Shown: piece after piece, positions 37,938-46,820 of the stretch | Position numbering within the stretch: position 1 is the first letter of the stretch | Layout: each line of letters opens with the position of its first letter | Assembly (NCBI GenBank): GCA_947495135.1 | Contig: CANLXN010000010.1 | Location: forward strand, 1-64,000 | From: an uncultured Flavobacteriaceae bacterium | Lineage (GTDB): Bacteria > Bacteroidota > Bacteroidia > Flavobacteriales > Flavobacteriaceae | Length of the DNA stretch: 64,000 nt | Reading direction: 5' to 3' | The notes under the pieces: model-generated | Database searches by the model: none | What the model was told of the DNA's origin: nothing | What the model saw: only the letters and a program-made list of their open reading frames with translations | Translations under genes and position numbers: made by a program

Positions 37938-37949
37938 TTTACATTTTTG

Positions 37950-37980
37950 GTAAATGTTGTACAACGGTGTTGTGGTTAGT
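37950..37980. repeat. Collapsed cassette-boundary site
   Basis: About 30 bases: left core ATGTTGTACAAC directly joined to right core GGTGTTGTGGTTAGTT. The right core is complementary to TAGTTAGCCACAAC at 38872, bracketing the hydrolase gene between. Confidence 0.65.
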
Positions 37981-38863
37981 TATTTATTGTTCTGATTATT
38001 TCATTCAAAGATATTTTAGCTTCTTTCATTACTGGTAGGAAAGGCCAAATATGTGGCATATTCTTCCCTTCAATTAATTCAAGATTAATTTTAGCGTTAA
38101 TGAATTTTTGAACAGCCAATTTTTGGTCTGGATAAAAAATGTCATTTTCTGCAAGAAATAAAATGGTATGAGGGAATTTGTCAAAACTTCCGAATAAAGG
38201 TGAAATCATAACGTTTTTTAAATCATTATTCTCAGCACACATTTTTTTTGCGCTTAAGACTCCAATTTTTGAAAGCATTGGATCAACATTGTCTACCTTT
38301 TCAATTTCAGGATTAGACATACTTGCGTCCATAACTGGAGTAACCAGAATGATTTTTTTTGGCAATTTGATATCTTTTATAATCAATCGTTGGATTAAGC
38401 CTGTGATTAAAGTTCCACCAACAGAATCTCCAATAAAAGAAATTTTATTTGGTTGAAACTGCTCTAAAGCGACATTATATATTGAATCTATATTTTCTGA
38501 TATTTTTGATATCTTGTTTTCAGGTGATTTGGGATAATTACACATCCAAATCTTATAATTCGTTTGTGTGGCAATTTTTTTTACAGAATCCCAATGATGT
38601 TGAGCTGGACCAGAAATAAAAGCACCGCCGTGAATGAATATCAGAAGTTTGTCAGAATTTTGATTAAGTCCTATTTCAGTAATTAAGGAATCTAAAACTT
38701 TAAAATCTTGTAATTTATTTTGTTTAAAAAACTTGCCTTTTGGATAATGAACATCTTCTTTTCTGATTTTTTTGAAGTCAATAGGGTCTTTACTGAAATC
38801 CTTTTTTAAGCCTTTTAGCTTTATAACTAATAGCGTAAGATAGTAGGTTAAGCTTTGCTTCAT
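37976..38863 (-). CDS. Alpha/beta hydrolase, HSL/steryl-acetyl-hydrolase-like
   Basis: 295 residues. HGGAF oxyanion motif in LLIFIHGGAFISGP (~75-87), nucleophile elbow KISFIGDSVGGTLITGL (~140-155), acid in FLAENDIFYPDQ, and His in MPHIWPF near the end: the hormone-sensitive-lipase-type esterase family. No signal peptide beyond a weak hydrophobic start. Its stop overlaps the right core of the collapsed site. Confidence 0.88.
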   Translation of the reverse strand: MKQSLTYYLTLLVIKLKGLKKDFSKDPIDFKKIRKEDVHYPKGKFFKQNKLQDFKVLDSLITEIGLNQNSDKLLIFIHGGAFISGPAQHHWDSVKKIATQTNYKIWMCNYPKSPENKISKISENIDSIYNVALEQFQPNKISFIGDSVGGTLITGLIQRLIIKDIKLPKKIILVTPVMDASMSNPEIEKVDNVDPMLSKIGVLSAKKMCAENNDLKNVMISPLFGSFDKFPHTILFLAENDIFYPDQKLAVQKFINAKINLELIEGKNMPHIWPFLPVMKEAKISLNEIIRTINN

Positions 38864-38871
38864 TTTTTTCT

Positions 38872-39073
38872 AGTTAGCCACAACGGTTGAGCTAAGCTTT
38901 GCGCGGAGGAGTAGAAACTTTTCATTTCCGTCTTAGCACGAAGCTAAAGCTTATTGTTTAGGTTTATTTTTTGTTCAAAGCTAAATCCATATGGTTTAGC
39001 GACTTTATAAATATACGCAGACCATTCGGTTTTGCCCTAAAGTCCGCATTAAGTTTAGGCTTTGTTGGCAAAC
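38872..39073. repeat. Cassette-boundary repeat, long class B
   Basis: Left core TAGTTAGCCACAACGG, then GAAGCTAAAGCTTATTGTTTAG, GCTAAATCCATATGGTTTAGC and TTCGGTTTTGCCCTAAAG, ending in GCTTTGTTGGCAAACG. Nearly the same over its length as the copy at 61607, apart from the outer cores. Confidence 0.85.
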
Positions 39074-39576
39074 GTTTTTTCCTTTATTCTTGAGTTTAAA
39101 ATTCGATTTAAGTCGTTTATGGATTTATCCTTTTCGCTATTAAATCCATAATGCATTAAACCAATACCGAATGCCATAGTAATCAACAGAACTATCAAAA
39201 ACAATGGGTTTGTTCCCTGAGCTGAAATTCCGACTACAGCGGCAATTAAAGAAAGAAAAACAAATCCCAGCCAAAAGGTCATAAATACGATTACAAATCC
39301 GTGAATTTTTAAGTCCGCAATCAACTTCGTTCCGTTGATGTCCGTTTGTATGCGTCCCTTTATTTGCGGGATAAATGAATTTCTTCCGTTAATTATTCGT
39401 TGTATTTTGAATTGGTCTTGTTCAAAAAATCCTTCGAAAAGTTTGTCGTCATTGGGTATATTAAATCCAATTTTTAAATCTCTTTTTGGTCGAATATTTT
39501 CCCTCAATATTTTTCTAACCTCCTCATTGGAAAGTCCTGTTGTAAGTTCTATTTTTTCGGAAGGTATAATTTTCAT
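39055..39576 (-). CDS. Hypothetical two-helix membrane protein
   Basis: 173 residues. N-terminal ~85 residues are soluble with strand-rich sequence (FEGFFEQDQFKIQRIINGR, GRIQTDINGTKLIADLKIHG), followed by two membrane helices (~90-135) and a basic tail. The family is common in cassette-like contexts in Bacteroidota but unnamed as far as I can tell. Single-gene cassette. Confidence 0.6.
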   Translation of the reverse strand: MKIIPSEKIELTTGLSNEEVRKILRENIRPKRDLKIGFNIPNDDKLFEGFFEQDQFKIQRIINGRNSFIPQIKGRIQTDINGTKLIADLKIHGFVIVFMTFWLGFVFLSLIAAVVGISAQGTNPLFLIVLLITMAFGIGLMHYGFNSEKDKSINDLNRILNSRIKEKTFANKA

Positions 39577-39578
39577 CT

Positions 39579-39710
39579 AAATGTCTTGTGTATGAATAGT
39601 AGCGAATTTTAATACACTAACTTTCAGAAAGTAAATTACAAAATAAAAAACAATAGCGGTTCGAGTTTGCACCCGAACCGCTATTGCTTTTATACATTGT
39701 TAGAGACAGT
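39579..39710. repeat. Cassette-boundary repeat with a strong central hairpin
   Basis: Left arm GTCTTGTGTATGAATAGTAGCG, right arm TTTTATACATTGTTAGAGACAG. Instead of the usual imperfect interior it has a perfect 13-bp stem (39651-39663 with 39674-39686). The right core GTTAGAGACAGT is complementary to ATTGTCTCTAAC at 41217. Confidence 0.75.
39640..39686 (-). terminator. Rho-independent terminator after the PEBP gene
   Basis: Stem CAATAGCGGTTCG/CGAACCGCTATTG (13 bp, 10-base loop), followed on the minus strand by TTTTTTATTTT. It lies 27 bases past the stop of the PEBP gene and inside the repeat, so this copy doubles as a terminator. Confidence 0.75.
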
Positions 39711-39712
39711 TT

Positions 39713-40270
39713 TTATTTCGTACTTCTCTGATAATAAGTAACAATACTTGCCTTAGCCAATGTATTATTCCACAAGTAATATCCAACTACGGCAGGATTT
39801 GTACTTTCATTTAGACCAAGTTTATCTGTTTTAAGTGCGTAAACTGTAATTACATATTGGTGTAAACCGTGTCCTTCAGGAGGGCAAGGTCCACCGTAAC
39901 CATTCGCTCCATAATCTGTAATACTCTGAATAACGCCTTCTGGTGTTAAGTTTAGTTTTGTATTACCTGCTCCCGATTGTAGTTCATTAGTATCTGCGGG
40001 AATATCAAATACTACCCAATGCCACCATCCACTACCAGTTGGTGCGTCTGGGTCGTACATAGTTACTGCAAAACTTTTAGTCCCTGCAGGTGCATTTTCC
40101 CAAGATAATTGAGGAGATTGATTTTCGCCCGTACAACCAAAGCCATTGAACTCCTCATTAATTGTAGCTTGTCCTCCTAAGTCATTACTTGACAGAGTAA
40201 ATGTGTTTTGTCCGAAAACAGAAGTTGAAAATGCGATTAATACTGTTAAGATTTGAAATGATTTTATCAT
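39713..40270 (-). CDS. YbhB/YbcL-type phosphatidylethanolamine-binding (PEBP) protein
   Basis: 185 residues from MIKSFQILTVLIAFSTSVFGQ, a clean signal peptide. PEBP motifs: SPQLSWENAP, TMYDPDAPTGSGWWHWVVFDIP, and GYGGPCPPEGHGLHQYVITVYAL, the ligand-pocket DPDAP and GxH signatures. Bacterial PEBPs bind anionic phospholipid-like ligands and are of unclear role. Shares a cassette with the AraC-type gene immediately upstream (95-base gap). Confidence 0.92.
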   Translation of the reverse strand: MIKSFQILTVLIAFSTSVFGQNTFTLSSNDLGGQATINEEFNGFGCTGENQSPQLSWENAPAGTKSFAVTMYDPDAPTGSGWWHWVVFDIPADTNELQSGAGNTKLNLTPEGVIQSITDYGANGYGGPCPPEGHGLHQYVITVYALKTDKLGLNESTNPAVVGYYLWNNTLAKASIVTYYQRSTK

Positions 40271-40364
40271 AATATTTGTTTTAATTATTAATTTATGATG
40301 CAAATCTAAACAGTAATTCAGGTTTGGTGTTAAACAGAAAAGTTCAAAAAGTATTGATAAAAGT

Positions 40365-41204
40365 TCAACTTAATTGGTATTGTTTTGGAGTAACTCCGAA
40401 TTTTATTTTAAAAGCTTGAATAAAATTGGATAAGTTTTCATATCCAATTTCCTCAAAAATATCTGAAGGTCTTTTTGATTCGTTTTTTAATAGAAAAGCG
40501 GAATGTTCTAGTCTTTTATCTTGAAACCACTTGCTTGGTGAACTGTGGAAGTTTTTCTCAAACTCTCTCTTGAAAGTGGATACACTCATATTGGATAAAA
40601 ATGAAAGCTCTTTTATTGTGAGTTTATTGAGTCTGTTACTTTCTATTGTTTGAATGAACTTTTGATTTTGATTATCACTATTGTTAATCAACGAATAAAC
40701 AAAGTCTAATCCATTTAATTCTATGAGGTAAAGTATTATTTCCTCGAGTTTCGTTTTCAACATATTTTCTTGAATAGACTTAGAAAGTTTCGATATATCT
40801 AAAAGGCTTTCGACAAATCTTTTGATAAATGAATCATAATTGAACGAATATGTTGAGTACAGTTTTTTAGAATTAGAAGTTTCTAATTTGAATTTTTGTA
40901 AAATTGTAAAAATCTCTTCGTTAGAAAAGAAAAACAATATACTGCGATAGTTTTCTGAGTCGTTTGATAGTTTTTCTGTCATTAAACAGTGCCCAGATTT
41001 CATTAATAGAAATTGAGAATTATCTATAGCATATGCAGAATTGTCGAAAAACACTTCTTTAGTTCCTTCTTGAAGAAAGCTGAATGTATTTTTATTTAAT
41101 AAGATTTGTTGTTTCGATATTTCAGTAATGCTTTCATAATCATAAACCATAACAGACTTAGAAGAACTCAAATTTAATTCGTCTGGTAATGTAATAGTGT
41201 TCAT
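40365..41204 (-). CDS. AraC-family transcriptional regulator
   Basis: 279 residues. N-terminal ~165 residues form a sensor-like domain; the C-terminal ~100 hold the double helix-turn-helix: LTIKELSFLSNMSVSTFKREFEKNF and RPSDIFEEIGYENLSNFIQAFKIKFGVTPKQYQLS. Sharing a cassette with the PEBP gene suggests it regulates that gene. The cassette begins 13 bases upstream of its start with the left core of the repeat at 41217. Confidence 0.93.
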   Translation of the reverse strand: MNTITLPDELNLSSSKSVMVYDYESITEISKQQILLNKNTFSFLQEGTKEVFFDNSAYAIDNSQFLLMKSGHCLMTEKLSNDSENYRSILFFFSNEEIFTILQKFKLETSNSKKLYSTYSFNYDSFIKRFVESLLDISKLSKSIQENMLKTKLEEIILYLIELNGLDFVYSLINNSDNQNQKFIQTIESNRLNKLTIKELSFLSNMSVSTFKREFEKNFHSSPSKWFQDKRLEHSAFLLKNESKRPSDIFEEIGYENLSNFIQAFKIKFGVTPKQYQLS

Positions 41205-41216
41205 TTGGTTCTCTAA

Positions 41217-41356
41217 TTGTCTCTAACGGTCTAATGTATGATATGGTTGTGTGTTTAAGCACTAAATTTAATAAATAAATACCGGATAGAAAGTCCGTGA
41301 GGAATTTCGTTAGTAAGACATAACTAGCGACGAATTATACACTTTGTTGGCAACAG
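41217..41356. repeat. Cassette-boundary repeat, short class A
   Basis: Left core ATTGTCTCTAACGGT with TAATGTATG; central AAAGTCCGTGAGGAATTTCG; right arm TAGCGACGAATTATACAC, ending TTTGTTGGCAACAGG. The two outer cores do not match each other. Confidence 0.85.
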
Positions 41357-41357
41357 G

Positions 41358-42839
41358 CTACTTATTATTCAATATCTCTATGGTCTTATCAATCCACTCA
41401 TAAGGTTTAATCGTTTTATCAAAATAATAATCGGGTAGTATTCCTTTTCCGTCAATGGTCATTTCAGGGATTCTGTAACTTTTTGACAACCCATACCATA
41501 ATTTAAATTCTTTTGATGGTGAAGTAACATTGTACATATTTGAAATATCTAATACACCTGCTGTAGTGGCTCCTATTAGTTTTACTTTTTTACTTTGTTT
41601 TGCTTCTAATAAAAATTGTTCTGTGGTACTCCCACAAAATCTATTTATCAAAATTGCTACATTCTTTGGATTTGGATAAACATTTTTAAGCGTATCAATT
41701 CTTACAATACTTTCACCTAAGTTCACAAATTCTCCCATACGCTTGTTTAATTTGTTTAAACTTTCTTTAGCCCATTTTTTATCATCATCGGACCAGTCTG
41801 GATCATTCATAAAATCAACCATTCGTTGATTATTTAATTCTGTTGATAAATATGCTAAACTAATTTTTCTTATAGGGTTTGTATATAAATAAGGCGTTAT
41901 TTCTTCATAACTATAATCTGATCCACCACCATTGTATCTTACATCAATAATTAAATTCTCTGTATTCTTTATCAAATTATCATTGCTGTTTAATAAACTA
42001 TCAATACTTTTCTTATTGGAATAATTAAATGATGGAACTTTTAAGAGCAAGGTATTATCAGAAACTTTTTCAATTGAAGGTTTGTTGGCGTACATTAAGT
42101 TATAATAACGATCAATAGTTTCATCTGCTTTGATTTGTGGTAATACCCTTTTAAGAAGAATAAAGCCTGAACCAGCACGTATGTAAGTCTTGCCCCATAA
42201 TTCAACTACTTCTAAATTCTTTTCTGAATGGTCACTCATATAATACTTCATATTATACGCGCCTTCATCTGATTTTGAAATTTCAAGTTTGACTTGATTT
42301 TTTTGCCAACTAGGACTTGTTGTGTTGATTACAAATCCTACATATTCTCTGTTTGGATTTTTATCGTCTTTTACTATTCCAATTGTATAAGGTTCTGAAA
42401 ACCATACACCTTCAAAACCTGGATTGTTTCCAAGATTATCTATGTAGTCATTAAATTCTTGTTCCTCAATTAAATATTTCTCTGAATTTTTATATTTCTC
42501 AATTATCTCTTTGTTTGATGGTTCAGTTTGCTCAATTGTATTCTCACTTTCGGCTATTAACTGCACATTGAGATGACCTTTTCTAAAAAACTCTGTCCAA
42601 CCATTTAGTAACGTATGGCATTCATTTAAATCCGATATTTTTGATGCTTTTTCAGCATAAAATTTATTATGTGCTGCATAAGAATTTTCCCCTTTTATGT
42701 CAATAACATATTGAAATCCTGCATCATTTTTTTCAAATGTTTCAGTGATCCATTTTAGGTTTGAAGAACAGTCACAAGTTTGTGAAAATCCATTGTACGA
42801 TAGTTGAATAAAAACTATGAGAATAATTATTTTTTTCAT
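41358..42839 (-). CDS. S41-family peptidase (secreted)
   Basis: 493 residues, signal peptide MKKIIILIVFIQLSYNGFSQ. DCDC-like start (TCDCSSNLKWITETFEKND) is seen in a distinct group of Bacteroidota S41 proteins. Protease landmarks: NLIIDVRYNGGGSDYSYEE (~300), VAILINRFCGSTTEQFLLEAK (~400, Ser in CGST) and GATTAGVLDISN. Third S41 member within 11 kb, but the three are only distantly alike. Single-gene cassette. Confidence 0.85.
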   Translation of the reverse strand: MKKIIILIVFIQLSYNGFSQTCDCSSNLKWITETFEKNDAGFQYVIDIKGENSYAAHNKFYAEKASKISDLNECHTLLNGWTEFFRKGHLNVQLIAESENTIEQTEPSNKEIIEKYKNSEKYLIEEQEFNDYIDNLGNNPGFEGVWFSEPYTIGIVKDDKNPNREYVGFVINTTSPSWQKNQVKLEISKSDEGAYNMKYYMSDHSEKNLEVVELWGKTYIRAGSGFILLKRVLPQIKADETIDRYYNLMYANKPSIEKVSDNTLLLKVPSFNYSNKKSIDSLLNSNDNLIKNTENLIIDVRYNGGGSDYSYEEITPYLYTNPIRKISLAYLSTELNNQRMVDFMNDPDWSDDDKKWAKESLNKLNKRMGEFVNLGESIVRIDTLKNVYPNPKNVAILINRFCGSTTEQFLLEAKQSKKVKLIGATTAGVLDISNMYNVTSPSKEFKLWYGLSKSYRIPEMTIDGKGILPDYYFDKTIKPYEWIDKTIEILNNK

Positions 42840-42860
42840 TTTCTATTTAATTTGAAATCA

Positions 42861-43000
42861 CTTGTTTCTAACGTTTTGGAATACATAAAGTTACATATAT
42901 TAGCACTAACTTTCACAACTGCATGCCAAAATGAAAATACAACAGGAATTTTCAGGATAACTCTGTAAAAGTAATTGTTTATGACCATTGATGTAGCCAG
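42861..43000. repeat. Cassette-boundary repeat (diverged)
   Basis: Left core CTTGTTTCTAACGTTTTG is clear and is complementary to GTTGGCAACAGG on the other side of the S41 gene. The rest is worn; the right end may be CATTGATGTAGCCAG. Confidence 0.5.
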
Positions 43001-44425
43001 TTATTTTTTCCGAATATAAGTTTTATCTATATCGTTTTCTTTTTGTTGTACTCTATAACTTTTTACAGAACTATCGTCATTTAAGTTAAACGTGAAAGTG
43101 ACTTCTGGTCTGAAACCAATAATGACAAATTTAGTCTTTGAAATTGGTCTTAATTCATATTGACCGTCATCCCACAGTCTTCCGAATTCAAAAGTAATCT
43201 CCGATTCTCGTCCGTCCCAACTATAAGTTCCTACATATTTTTTGAGTACTTCTTCCGTCAATGCAAAAGGTTTCTCTATAGGTTGGTCATACAAAATCTT
43301 TCGTGCGAATTTAGCTGGACTGGTAGTGATTTTGTTTTCAACATTCATAAGTTGTACGATTGTTTTATCAGTATCTACATGTCTTTCAAAAATTGTCAAA
43401 TAACCAGCCCAACGACCTGTATGAAGAACTCTTTTACCATATAGACTATCGTTTCTGATAAACCAGCCAAATCCATAACCTGTTTCTACACCACTATCTG
43501 TAGGATATGATGCAAAAATTAATTTTTTGTCTTCTTCGTTTACGAGTTGGTTGTCATAAAGTGCCCTATCCCATTTAAGCAAGTCAATTATAGTAGAGTT
43601 GACCATGCCGTCACCAACAATACCATCTAAATAAATGACATTTCCATCTTCAGGCGAATCATCAGGTATTATATTTCGCTTCAAGCTATCTGAATAAATA
43701 TAGCCTAATGCGTAATTATCAATTTTCTTCGGATTAAACCGTCTCTGATAAACAAAGGTTTTTTCCATTTTAAGAGGTGTAAAAATCTTTTCATCCAAAT
43801 ATTGTTCAAAAGATTTACCGCTTACTCGTTCAATAATAGTCCCTAAAAGCAAATATCCTGTATTACTATAGCTATATTTTTTGCCAGGCTCAAACTCGAT
43901 TTTTGGTTTCAATTTTTCAAACAGTTCAATCACATCTTGATTTGTAGCTATTTTGGATTTGTCCCAGTTCTTTTCCATAATACGCATATAATCGGGAAGA
44001 CCCCCAGTATGAATAAGTAAGTTCTTTATGGTAATGCCCTTGTAGTTATTGAGTTCTGGAACGTATTTACTAACTAAGTCATTATAGGAAAGCTTTCCAT
44101 CTTTTTGAAGTTGTACTATTCCCATTGCGGTAAATTGTTTTGAAACGGATGCTAATTCAAAAGAGGTCTCAATGTTCAATTTCTCATTGGTCTCTATGTT
44201 GGCAATTCCATAGCTTTTTTGAAATATAACTTTACCTTTTTCGGCTACCAGGACATTACCGTTAAATTCATTTCTATCGTAATGTGCAGAATAAACAGAG
44301 TCTAACCGTTGCGTTTTATCATTTTCTACTACTTCAAACGCAAGAACAGCTTTTTGGGTGTTTTCCTTATTCTTACAGGCAATTATGAGAACTATTGCAG
44401 TTAAGAGAATTATTAATTTTTTCAT
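43001..44425 (-). CDS. Lipoprotein serine hydrolase, class C beta-lactamase fold
   Basis: 474 residues, lipobox IVLIIAC. Catalytic motifs: S93-V-S-K96 (ELASVSKQFTAMG), YSN in KYSYSNTGYLLLG (~185), and HTG in RVLHTGRWAGYL (~335). A C-terminal lipocalin-like domain (~395-474, LKKYVGTYSWDG) is the usual appendage of D-aminopeptidase/esterase types. Same strand and 53 bases from the DUF1569 gene upstream. Confidence 0.9.
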   Translation of the reverse strand: MKKLIILLTAIVLIIACKNKENTQKAVLAFEVVENDKTQRLDSVYSAHYDRNEFNGNVLVAEKGKVIFQKSYGIANIETNEKLNIETSFELASVSKQFTAMGIVQLQKDGKLSYNDLVSKYVPELNNYKGITIKNLLIHTGGLPDYMRIMEKNWDKSKIATNQDVIELFEKLKPKIEFEPGKKYSYSNTGYLLLGTIIERVSGKSFEQYLDEKIFTPLKMEKTFVYQRRFNPKKIDNYALGYIYSDSLKRNIIPDDSPEDGNVIYLDGIVGDGMVNSTIIDLLKWDRALYDNQLVNEEDKKLIFASYPTDSGVETGYGFGWFIRNDSLYGKRVLHTGRWAGYLTIFERHVDTDKTIVQLMNVENKITTSPAKFARKILYDQPIEKPFALTEEVLKKYVGTYSWDGRESEITFEFGRLWDDGQYELRPISKTKFVIIGFRPEVTFTFNLNDDSSVKSYRVQQKENDIDKTYIRKK

Positions 44426-44478
44426 TTTTAGATGATTTTTGGTTTATTATCTAGTTCAAAGAGTAACTGTCTAGAGAA

Positions 44479-45027
44479 CTACTTTTTCTTTAATATATCG
44501 CGTATAATCTTGAGGTGATGCTCCGTATGAATAGTAAGAAACTTAATGGTTTCGTCTCTATTCATAGTCCCAAGAATAGGATGATTAAAGTGTTTCTTTT
44601 CTGCAAGTGTAGGTAACTTTTCTACTGTAGCAAGTGCTTCATCATAATGCATTTGTAACGTATTGATCGTTATATCTCCTTTTGGTCTTACGGACTCTGG
44701 CGCAGTAACTTTTCCTCTAGGTAACGTATTTGAAGCAAAGACATAGTCACGAGTAGGATTGGAATCTGCTTTGTAATTATTTTCATCAGAATATTGGAGC
44801 GCTTTGTGTATTTGATTTACCATTAAATAAATGTGATCCATATGCCATGCAACAGCAGCTTTAGACACTTCAAGGTTTATGGTATCCCGCACATGAATAT
44901 AGGATGCCACCTCATTAAGTTTTACTTTGAGATTAGAATTTCTTTCGTCTGATTCCATACTTGCAGCACTGCTTAATAATAAGATTCCTGCGAGTAAGAT
45001 CAAGGTGATGTGAATACGATTTTTCAT
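44479..45027 (-). CDS. DUF1569 (DinB-like) protein with signal peptide
   Basis: 182 residues. An N-terminal hydrophobic segment (ITLILLAGILLLSSAAS) precedes a four-helix domain with AAVAWHMDHIYLMVNQIHKAL and IKFLTIHTEHHLKIIRDILKK, the metal-binding His pattern of DUF1569/DinB-like proteins. An exported DinB fold is uncommon. Lies between the LytTR regulator and the serine hydrolase, all same strand. Confidence 0.7.
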   Translation of the reverse strand: MKNRIHITLILLAGILLLSSAASMESDERNSNLKVKLNEVASYIHVRDTINLEVSKAAVAWHMDHIYLMVNQIHKALQYSDENNYKADSNPTRDYVFASNTLPRGKVTAPESVRPKGDITINTLQMHYDEALATVEKLPTLAEKKHFNHPILGTMNRDETIKFLTIHTEHHLKIIRDILKKK

Positions 45028-45125
45028 AAGTCTATTTTAAAATTATTTAGCTCAAAAATAGCCTTGAAATCAGTACGTTAAATGAAAATGGGATGGGTGT
45101 GCCGCTTTTGTGATAAACGGGAACC

Positions 45126-45965
45126 CTAGTAAAAGTCAGCTTTTGAAAAAGATCTAGAAACAGGAATGCTTGTAGCAACGTTATCTAGTTGTATGGTAAG
45201 TGATCTGGCATTGCCGTCAATAGCTGTTATATGTTGCGTATTAATGAGGTAAGAGCGATGACAACGTTTTATTTGAGAAAGATGTTCTAATTGTATTTCA
45301 AGCTGTTTTAAAGAAAGTCTAATTAGTTTATGCATAAGCGTATTATCGTGCAAATAATATATTGTTATATAATTCCCTTCTGATTGTGCGTATACAAACT
45401 CCGATAATTGCATTACAATAGGTGATTCTTTTACACTTTCTTCTTTTATTTGAACTGTAATGGTCTCTTCTACTGCTGCAGGCGGTAACTGTTTAGAAAG
45501 TAATTTTGCTCTCTCGATATTGCGTTTTGAAAGTGTGCGCTCTTTAAAAAAGATTAAACCTATGATAGGGAAAATCCCTATTGAAATAGTGATTTTAAGA
45601 AAATTAAAAAAGGTTTGATGTAAAACAATATCGGGCCACCAATTGTAATTGTGCAGGGAATTAAAAGCGCTTATTATCAAGATACAACAAGATTGTAATA
45701 GAATTTCCTTTCCTATGGTCCATTTTTCTGGGTAAAAAAAATCCCGAAATAGTTTAGGAAGAATAAAATAGGTGGTGGCCACACCAAAAAAAACTGAAAC
45801 TCCAAAACCCGCCAAGAAAATATATTTGTAAGCTATTGACTGTGCTGCGCCAAAAGGTTCAAAAACAATCAAAAATACAAAAACAAAAATGCCTGATAAT
45901 AAAGCAAATAACCACTTGTATCTAGGGTTTTGCAATAAAGGATATGGTGAGTTGAGCCACTTCAT
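45126..45965 (-). CDS. Membrane-bound LytTR-type transcriptional regulator
   Basis: 279 residues. Four membrane helices (~15-35, ~45-65, ~85-105, ~115-140) precede a LytTR DNA-binding domain (~180-279): FVYAQSEGNYITIYY, HLSQIKRCHRSYLINTQHITAI, and VATSIPVSRSF. No response-regulator receiver is present, so signal sensing is probably through the membrane part. Likely regulator of the two genes downstream (44479, 43001). Confidence 0.9.
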   Translation of the reverse strand: MKWLNSPYPLLQNPRYKWLFALLSGIFVFVFLIVFEPFGAAQSIAYKYIFLAGFGVSVFFGVATTYFILPKLFRDFFYPEKWTIGKEILLQSCCILIISAFNSLHNYNWWPDIVLHQTFFNFLKITISIGIFPIIGLIFFKERTLSKRNIERAKLLSKQLPPAAVEETITVQIKEESVKESPIVMQLSEFVYAQSEGNYITIYYLHDNTLMHKLIRLSLKQLEIQLEHLSQIKRCHRSYLINTQHITAIDGNARSLTIQLDNVATSIPVSRSFSKADFY

Positions 45966-45974
45966 AAGGAACTT

Positions 45975-46124
45975 CTATATTTTAGCTTGATAGGTATATA
46001 AATTGTAATATCGACCTTTTTGGGCGATTCGTGTTTCGTGAGTACTTCGTTTGGCGATACAGCCAGCTTCAATAACCAGAATTTGGTCTGCTTTTTTAAT
46101 GGTACTTAATCGAAGGGCAATTAC
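45975..46124 (-). pseudogene. Fossil C-terminus of an ABC transporter ATP-binding protein
   Basis: A 49-codon minus-strand frame without start reads VIALRLSTIKKADQILVIEAG, then GRYYNLYTYQAKI before TAG. This is the end of the nucleotide-binding domain of an ABC exporter of the MsbA/LmrA type: the H-loop is normally VIAHRLST, so His has become Leu here. The frame is cut by TAA just upstream of V, within 10 bases of the half repeat at 46131. It is a clear decayed remnant whose front was lost at the repeat junction. Confidence 0.8.
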
Positions 46125-46130
46125 TTATAG

Positions 46131-46147
46131 GCATTGTTGTAAAACGT
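46131..46147. repeat. Half cassette-boundary site (right core only)
   Basis: GCATTGTTGTAAAACG is complementary to TTTTACGACGG at 46824, bracketing the VOC-like gene, but no left arm or interior is seen. Sequence to the left is the ABC transporter fossil. Confidence 0.55.
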
Positions 46148-46153
46148 TTTTAT

Positions 46154-46801
46154 TTAGTATTTTATCGTTAAATCCAGTTCTTTAAATTCCATTACTATGT
46201 TTTGACTGAAATTATCAAATTCAAGAGTTAAGTGATTTCGATGACTATTTTTGAAATCGATATTGTTGCTACTTTCAAAATAGCTCTTAAACTCTCTATC
46301 TTCTTTATTCAATGGGGTTTCAAATTCCGCTTGAGTGAGTTTTTTTATTTGATTATCGTGTTTTGTTGGTTCGTTATGAGTTTTTTTTTCGTCACGATAT
46401 GGAAGTCTGAAAGTCCAAGGTAAATTCGGGTTTTGCTCATTCGTAAATATGTCAATAGACATCCCCTTTGGAAAATAAATTGGTTCATAAATTTCGCTTT
46501 TCTCGAAAAGTTTATCAGTCGATTCCGAATTTACCAAACATAGCCCAAAGCGTGAATTTCCGTTTCTGTAAAATTGTGAACGTTCCCAAAGTTTTGTTTT
46601 TGCAGTTAAATTACTTTGTATTTCCTTTTCATTTACAACCCATAAAATTTCGAGAAAAAAATTTTCAAAATAAAATTTTCGATTCGTAGTTCCTTGACCT
46701 GGATGAAATCGACTACTTCCTTCAGTTAGACCAAATTCAACCAAATCATCAGACTCTTGTCCGCTATCATTGGAAAATATAAATATGTGGTCTATTTCCA
46801 T
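46154..46801 (-). CDS. Glyoxalase-like (VOC superfamily) protein
   Basis: 215 residues. MEIDHIFIFSNDSG opens with the metal-binding His position of the glyoxalase-like family; EFGLTEGSSRFHPGQGTTNRKFYFENFFLEILWVVN is the characteristic substrate-loop and Glu strand. Ends in beta-rich sequence (HLTLEFDNFSQNIVMEF). Substrate unknown. Single-gene cassette. Confidence 0.8.
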   Translation of the reverse strand: MEIDHIFIFSNDSGQESDDLVEFGLTEGSSRFHPGQGTTNRKFYFENFFLEILWVVNEKEIQSNLTAKTKLWERSQFYRNGNSRFGLCLVNSESTDKLFEKSEIYEPIYFPKGMSIDIFTNEQNPNLPWTFRLPYRDEKKTHNEPTKHDNQIKKLTQAEFETPLNKEDREFKSYFESSNNIDFKNSHRNHLTLEFDNFSQNIVMEFKELDLTIKY

Positions 46802-46820
46802 GTTTTTTTATTGGGTCAAA

